This document shows, in pieces, positions 52,412 to 55,008 of a DNA stretch of 55,008 nt. Made by a program: the position numbers and the translations under genes. Each line of letters starts with the position of its first letter. Within the stretch, counting starts at the first letter, position 1. Origin of the DNA: Candidatus Peregrinibacteria bacterium (GTDB taxonomy: Bacteria; Patescibacteriota; Gracilibacteria; UM-FILTER-43-11); NCBI GenBank assembly GCA_003154375.1, contig PMDG01000084.1, positions 21,384 through 76,391 of the forward strand. Direction: 5' to 3'. Below the pieces are notes generated by a model. The model worked only from the letters and a program-made list of their open reading frames with translations, was not told where the DNA came from and did no database searches.

Positions 52412-52765
52412 TTATGAGTATTTTTCTCTGATAATGATTGATTTAAAGAATTTTTCTTGGAAATCGGTTAATGATTTTATCTGTTCGTCCGTGTAGGATG
52501 TTCCGTCTGGAACCACGACCAGCTTATCATCATTGTCATTGTTCCGATGGATGATGGCGATGCATCGGCCCTCAAGGGTTTCCAATGGTCCGAAGTCACC
52601 GAGGACATAGGCGTCCAACTCTTCCCCGTCGGGGGCAAAAACCCCTTCGACGTATCCGTAATTCTGGGAGTAGACCAGATCCTTGAATTTAGGATGCCGA
52701 GATCCTATTGGACGATCGACCATAACCGTAACGATTTTGCCGAGGAAAGGGGTCGAATAGTCCAT
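52412..52765 (-). CDS. Small inorganic pyrophosphatase-like protein
   Basis: 117 residues. Matches the short family annotated as inorganic pyrophosphatase: GKIVTVMVDRPIGSRHP, QNYGYVEGVFAPDGEELDAY, IIHRNNDNDDKLVVVPDG and FQEKFFKSIIIR. The signature D-x-D-P-x-D of classical family I enzymes reads DGEELD, so one Asp is Glu and the Pro is absent, and the protein is shorter than the classical ~175 residues. Activity on pyrophosphate is therefore uncertain. Placed first in a leftward unit with ileS, 29 bp apart, it could remove pyrophosphate made by aminoacylation. An AGGA at 52777-52780 (minus strand), ten bases before the ATG, may be a Shine-Dalgarno. Confidence 0.8.
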   Translation of the reverse strand: MDYSTPFLGKIVTVMVDRPIGSRHPKFKDLVYSQNYGYVEGVFAPDGEELDAYVLGDFGPLETLEGRCIAIIHRNNDNDDKLVVVPDGTSYTDEQIKSLTDFQEKFFKSIIIREKYS

Positions 52766-52786
52766 GGGTTTCGATTCCTACGAACT

Positions 52787-52815
52787 AAAAAACAGACATT
52801 CAACAAGATTGAACG
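52787..52815 (-). terminator. Leader terminator candidate upstream of the pyrophosphatase-ileS unit
   Basis: On the minus strand, CGTTCAA (52815-52809) pairs with TTGAATG (52803-52797) around loop TCTTG. Four bases later comes T6 (52792-52787). The stem begins next to the 3' strand of the T-box antiterminator, so the two could compete. Confidence 0.55.
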
Positions 52816-52817
52816 CT

Positions 52818-52965
52818 TAGGGTCCCAAAGCACATCGGGACAGGTACCACCTAGGCTTATGCTTGATTTCAATTGATTACGGAGATGCTCTCCGGGTCGT
52901 TCTACTTATCTTTCGACTTTCTTCGACCAGCTTATCCCTTGATCGGGGACTCGGACGCTTTTACA
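52818..52965 (-). promoter_or_regulatory. T-box riboswitch candidate (tRNA-Ile sensing)
   Basis: Minus-strand leader. The T-box core AGGTGGTACC (52852-52843) forms the textbook antiterminator: helix A1 TAGG (52853-52850) with CCTA (52821-52818), bulge TGGTACCT, helix A2 GTCCC (52841-52837) with GGGAC (52826-52822). TGGT would pair with the ACCA end of a tRNA with A73, as in tRNA-Ile. Upstream, hairpin TCCC-CGATCAA-GGGA (52949-52935) exposes the Ile codon ATC followed by A. A GGTCG/CGACC stem (52928-52895) contains an AGTAGAA S-turn-like loop. A perfect hairpin CGGAGA-GCA-TCTCCG (52894-52880) follows. The short layout resembles the compact ileS T-boxes of Actinobacteria. Downstream terminator and possible Shine-Dalgarno leave the mechanism open. 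Confidence 0.75.
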
Positions 52966-52971
52966 GAGGAA

Positions 52972-53000
52972 ATCATAGTTTGACTCTCTCTTCGGGTCAA
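52972..53000 (-). promoter_or_regulatory. Near-consensus promoter for the T-box leader
   Basis: Minus strand: TTGACC (53000-52995), 17-bp spacer, TATGAT (52977-52972). Predicted start near 52965, giving a leader of about 200 nt before the ATG at 52765. It starts right after the dCMP deaminase stop codon. Confidence 0.85.
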
Positions 53001-53005
53001 GGCGC

Positions 53006-53605
53006 TTATTTTGCGCCAGCGATTTTTTCCTTCAGCGCGGGCGAAATTGTGACTGAGGCCTTTTTCATGGAAGCCTCGAGATCTTTGTAATCGGTGCAGT
53101 ATTGTTCCTTGTCGTCGATGATATCGTTCTCTTGCCATTCCTTCACCCAGTCTGCCACATGGAAAATTTTGAAGCCACCCTCCTTGAGCGAGCTGATAAC
53201 GCGTTTAAGACCCGCGTTGATGATCATTTTTTTGCAGATGTAGCAGGGGAAGGCATCGAGCAATACGTCCGTGCCGTGCCGTTTGCCGTACAGGTAGATG
53301 TCGCCATCCAGCAAACTTACTCCTGAACGGGCCGCGTTGATGATGGCATTCTGCTCCGCGTGGACCGAACGGCAAATCTCGTAGCGATGGCCCGAGGGAA
53401 TACCCAGCTTTCGGCGCAGGCAGTATTCGTGCTCCAGCGAGCTCTTGGTGCCGCGCGGAGAGCCATTGTAGCCGGTGGAAACCACTTGGTCATTTCGAAT
53501 AATGACCGCCCCGATCTCGGAGCTGAGGCAGGTGCCACGCCGGCTGACTGCCTTGGCGAGATCCAGATAGTATTGATCTTTTGAGGGGCGAGTGTTGTTT
53601 TCCAT
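53006..53605 (-). CDS. dCMP deaminase (ComEB-like)
   Basis: 199 residues. Converts dCMP to dUMP, feeding thymidylate synthesis in the cytoplasm. Cytidine-deaminase fold with zinc motif HAEQNAI (His and catalytic Glu near residue 86) and PCYICKKMI (two Cys, near 120). The family-typical opening is QYYLDLAKAVSRRGTCLSSEIGA with VVSTGYNGSPRG. Slightly longer than the ~150-residue core, with a charged C-terminal tail (KEKIAGAK). It follows the P-loop kinase gene by 35 bp on the same strand, which suggests a shared nucleotide-metabolism unit. A new promoter starts directly after its stop codon. Confidence 0.92.
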   Translation of the reverse strand: MENNTRPSKDQYYLDLAKAVSRRGTCLSSEIGAVIIRNDQVVSTGYNGSPRGTKSSLEHEYCLRRKLGIPSGHRYEICRSVHAEQNAIINAARSGVSLLDGDIYLYGKRHGTDVLLDAFPCYICKKMIINAGLKRVISSLKEGGFKIFHVADWVKEWQENDIIDDKEQYCTDYKDLEASMKKASVTISPALKEKIAGAK

Positions 53606-53640
53606 AGGTTTTGAAATAAATAGAAAAAATTTGAAAAGAA

Positions 53641-54216
53641 TTATAAATTGAAATTCTTTTCTTTACAGATTCGATCGTAGAGTTTCAAAAATTCCTTTTC
53701 GACCTTATCGATCGGAATCGAGTTATCGAAATAGTATTCGGCCAAACGGACGCACAGGCCCACCTGTTGCCCCTCGGGCGGCTCGTTCACACCCCAGTCA
53801 CGTCGAAGCCTCCGTTTGATCTCCTCGGGATCTGTGGGGTCGATGTCCCTTTTCCGGGCCAAAATTCGCCTCACGATTTCCATTTCCGAAAGCATGACTG
53901 CAACCAGCACGAAAGAAGGGTCTTTTTGCAATTCGTCGATTTCGGACGGGTTTCTGATCCCATCGATGACCCAGTCTTTCCAACCCTCCTTTTTTGCCTT
54001 TTCAAGACAACGCCTCGCCCATGCGCCCGCGCCTTCCTTGGCGCGCACCGAATTCGCGAAATCCTGCATCTTGGCCCGTTCCGCCGGGATGCCTTGAAGT
54101 TCCATTTCACCTCGGATCACATCCGACATCGTGACGCTTTTGAATCCCTTTTTTTTGAGGGTTTCGATGATCGTGGCCTTGCCTGAGGCAATGGGCCCAG
54201 TGAGTCCGATGATCAT
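53641..54216 (-). CDS. P-loop nucleotide or dephospho-CoA kinase-like protein
   Basis: 191 residues. N-terminal P-loop GPIASGKAT (GKxT type, as in adenylate kinases), then TMSDVIRGEMELQGI and a second-motif WVIDGIRNPSEIDEL, and an Arg-rich lid region RRILARKRDIDPTDPEEIKR. This is the layout of dephospho-CoA kinase-like proteins of the UPF0200/AAA_18 kind. The substrate is not determined: dephospho-CoA and a nucleoside monophosphate are both possible. Its position beside dCMP deaminase favours nucleotide metabolism only weakly. Ten bases separate it from the small upstream gene, so co-transcription is likely. Confidence 0.8.
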   Translation of the reverse strand: MIIGLTGPIASGKATIIETLKKKGFKSVTMSDVIRGEMELQGIPAERAKMQDFANSVRAKEGAGAWARRCLEKAKKEGWKDWVIDGIRNPSEIDELQKDPSFVLVAVMLSEMEIVRRILARKRDIDPTDPEEIKRRLRRDWGVNEPPEGQQVGLCVRLAEYYFDNSIPIDKVEKEFLKLYDRICKEKNFNL

Positions 54217-54226
54217 GGGTTTTGGG

Positions 54227-54427
54227 TTATTTTTCCAGGTTTTTCACCTTGTCTCGTAGATTGTTTGCGATTTCCCATTCTTCCTCCTCTTTTGGAGACA
54301 TTTGATCCGGATGCTCCAATGCCTCCGCCTCTTGCGTCATTTTTTGCTTGTGGGCATCGACTTGTTTCTTCGGAACGAACACGTTTGGGTAGAGTTCGAC
54401 AAGATCCTTATTTTTGCGGGAGGACAT
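54227..54427 (-). CDS. Small hypothetical protein
   Basis: 66 residues, very charged, no membrane segment. It opens MSSRKNKDLVELYPNVFVPK and continues as a Lys/Glu-rich helix likely to be a short coiled coil (KEEEEWEIANNLRDKVKNLE). No family recognised. Support comes from tight packing: ten bases before the kinase start and 42 after the DUF1653 gene, all on the same strand. Confidence 0.6.
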   Translation of the reverse strand: MSSRKNKDLVELYPNVFVPKKQVDAHKQKMTQEAEALEHPDQMSPKEEEEWEIANNLRDKVKNLEK

Positions 54428-54469
54428 AAATAAAATGGGTTAGGGCTAGCGGCCCATTATACCACTTGC

Positions 54470-54697
54470 CTAGTCCAGAGTGCCCAAATATTCGAACATG
54501 GGGACCATGGCCCCGTTGTGCCTGACCTTGCTTTTGAATTCCTCGATGGGCTGGCACCAAAGTTGGCGCTCGTCCTCGACCGATCGGAAAACAACCATCT
54601 CCTCTAGCGTGTCGGCGTTTTTTGCGATTTCGATCACTTTGTAGATTTTTCCTTTGTAGTGTCGGTAACGGCCTGCGGTGATGATGGGTTCTTTCAT
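54470..54697 (-). CDS. DUF1653 domain protein
   Basis: 75 residues covering one DUF1653 domain: GRYRHYKGKIYKVIEIAKNA, TLEEMVVFRS, LWCQPIEEF and VPMFEYLG are the conserved strands. Small cytoplasmic beta-rich protein of unknown function. It lies between the deacylase fragment and the hypothetical gene on the same strand. Confidence 0.88.
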   Translation of the reverse strand: MKEPIITAGRYRHYKGKIYKVIEIAKNADTLEEMVVFRSVEDERQLWCQPIEEFKSKVRHNGAMVPMFEYLGTLD

Positions 54698-54767
54698 AGT
54701 TGGGGACTAGGGGCTAGGGACTAGGTTTTAGACTGCTGACGAGTGTATCAGATAAATTTGTCTTTCA
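54698..54767. repeat. Spacer with repeated GGGGCTAG words
   Basis: GGGGACTAGGGGCTAGGGAC followed by TAGG (54702-54725) is three imperfect copies of GGGACTAG, immediately upstream of the DUF1653 start. Confidence 0.55.
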
Positions 54768-55008
54768 CTATTTTTTGGTGTCGGGCTCTTTGGTGAACTC
54801 GAAGACCGTTGTTTTCACCAGTTTCAAATAGCCCGAGACCCTCATCACGATCGAATCCGTGATCGAGCCCGCGTTGAAGGCGATTTCCTCGTTTTCGGTG
54901 ATCGATTTATCGAGAAAATGATCGAACGGGAGAAACGGTTTTCCGAATGGCGGGACTGTACCCGATTCCAATCCTGTCATCGCCATTAATTCCTCTCGGG
55001 TGGCGAAC
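54768..55008 (-). CDS. YbaK/aminoacyl-tRNA deacylase-type domain protein, C-terminal part (partial at right edge)
   Basis: The frame stays open upstream of the ATG at 54986 to the window edge (FATREELM before MAMTGLESG), so the start lies outside. Visible motifs are typical of the YbaK/ProX editing domain: REEL.A.TGLESGTVPPFGK, NEEIAFNAGSITDSIVM and SGYLKLV. These proteins hydrolyse mischarged aminoacyl-tRNA in the cytoplasm. The substrate cannot be told from this half. It would be the most upstream visible gene of the leftward block. Confidence 0.85.
   Translation of the reverse strand, partial: FATREELMAMTGLESGTVPPFGKPFLPFDHFLDKSITENEEIAFNAGSITDSIVMRVSGYLKLVKTTVFEFTKEPDTKK

Noticed and set aside
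52800-52965. tRNA gene in the deaminase-pyrophosphatase spacer
   Set aside because: No cloverleaf or TTCRA arm; the helices fit a T-box leader instead.
1-55008. UGA read as glycine (genetic code 25)
   Set aside because: Genes of up to 19.7 kb contain no in-frame TGA, so TGA is not used as a sense codon here, even though it is not used as a stop either.

Overview
The window reads like a piece of a Patescibacteria (CPR) genome, perhaps near Peregrinibacteria or Gracilibacteria. This is inferred from the surface-protein style (FG-GAP propellers joined to Cys-rich Ig-like modules), a PilT-like ATPase beside them, Patescibacteria-like small hypothetical genes, and near-absent Shine-Dalgarno sequences. 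No rRNA or tRNA is visible to fix the taxon. Coding DNA is moderately GC-rich and several spacers are very AT-rich. All 18 genes whose 3' end is in the window stop with TAA (11) or TAG (7), never TGA, and no TGA interrupts about 17,000 codons.

Positions 1-47752 are transcribed rightwards and are dominated by a surface-protein locus. It holds the C-terminal part of a membrane-anchored protein (3-1055), four large Sec-type secreted proteins of 2377, 851, 6575 and 3649 residues (1139-43836), and two paralogous membrane-anchored two-domain proteins (11450-12505, 45327-46484). A family 4 glycosyltransferase (44041-45168) and a divergent PilT-like ATPase (46640-47752) follow. The large proteins draw on one kit: seven-bladed FG-GAP propellers, delta-60 propellers, LamG domains, disulfide-rich Ig-like modules and a shared C-terminal domain. 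Several modules sit inside loops of other modules. A plausible but unproven reading is a cell-surface adhesion or attachment apparatus, with the two-domain membrane proteins as possible anchors or partners.

Positions 47753-48392 are a non-coding convergence zone with an AT-rich island and a MITE-like inverted repeat. From 48393 to the right edge all genes run leftwards and are housekeeping: a YbaK-type deacylase fragment, a DUF1653 protein, a small hypothetical, a P-loop kinase, dCMP deaminase, a pyrophosphatase-like protein, isoleucyl-tRNA synthetase, a PF04020 membrane protein and a conserved hypothetical. The pyrophosphatase-IleRS pair is preceded by a near-consensus promoter and a roughly 200-nt leader that folds like a T-box riboswitch. 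That leader, the TGA-free stop usage and the nested architecture of the giant proteins are the most notable observations.
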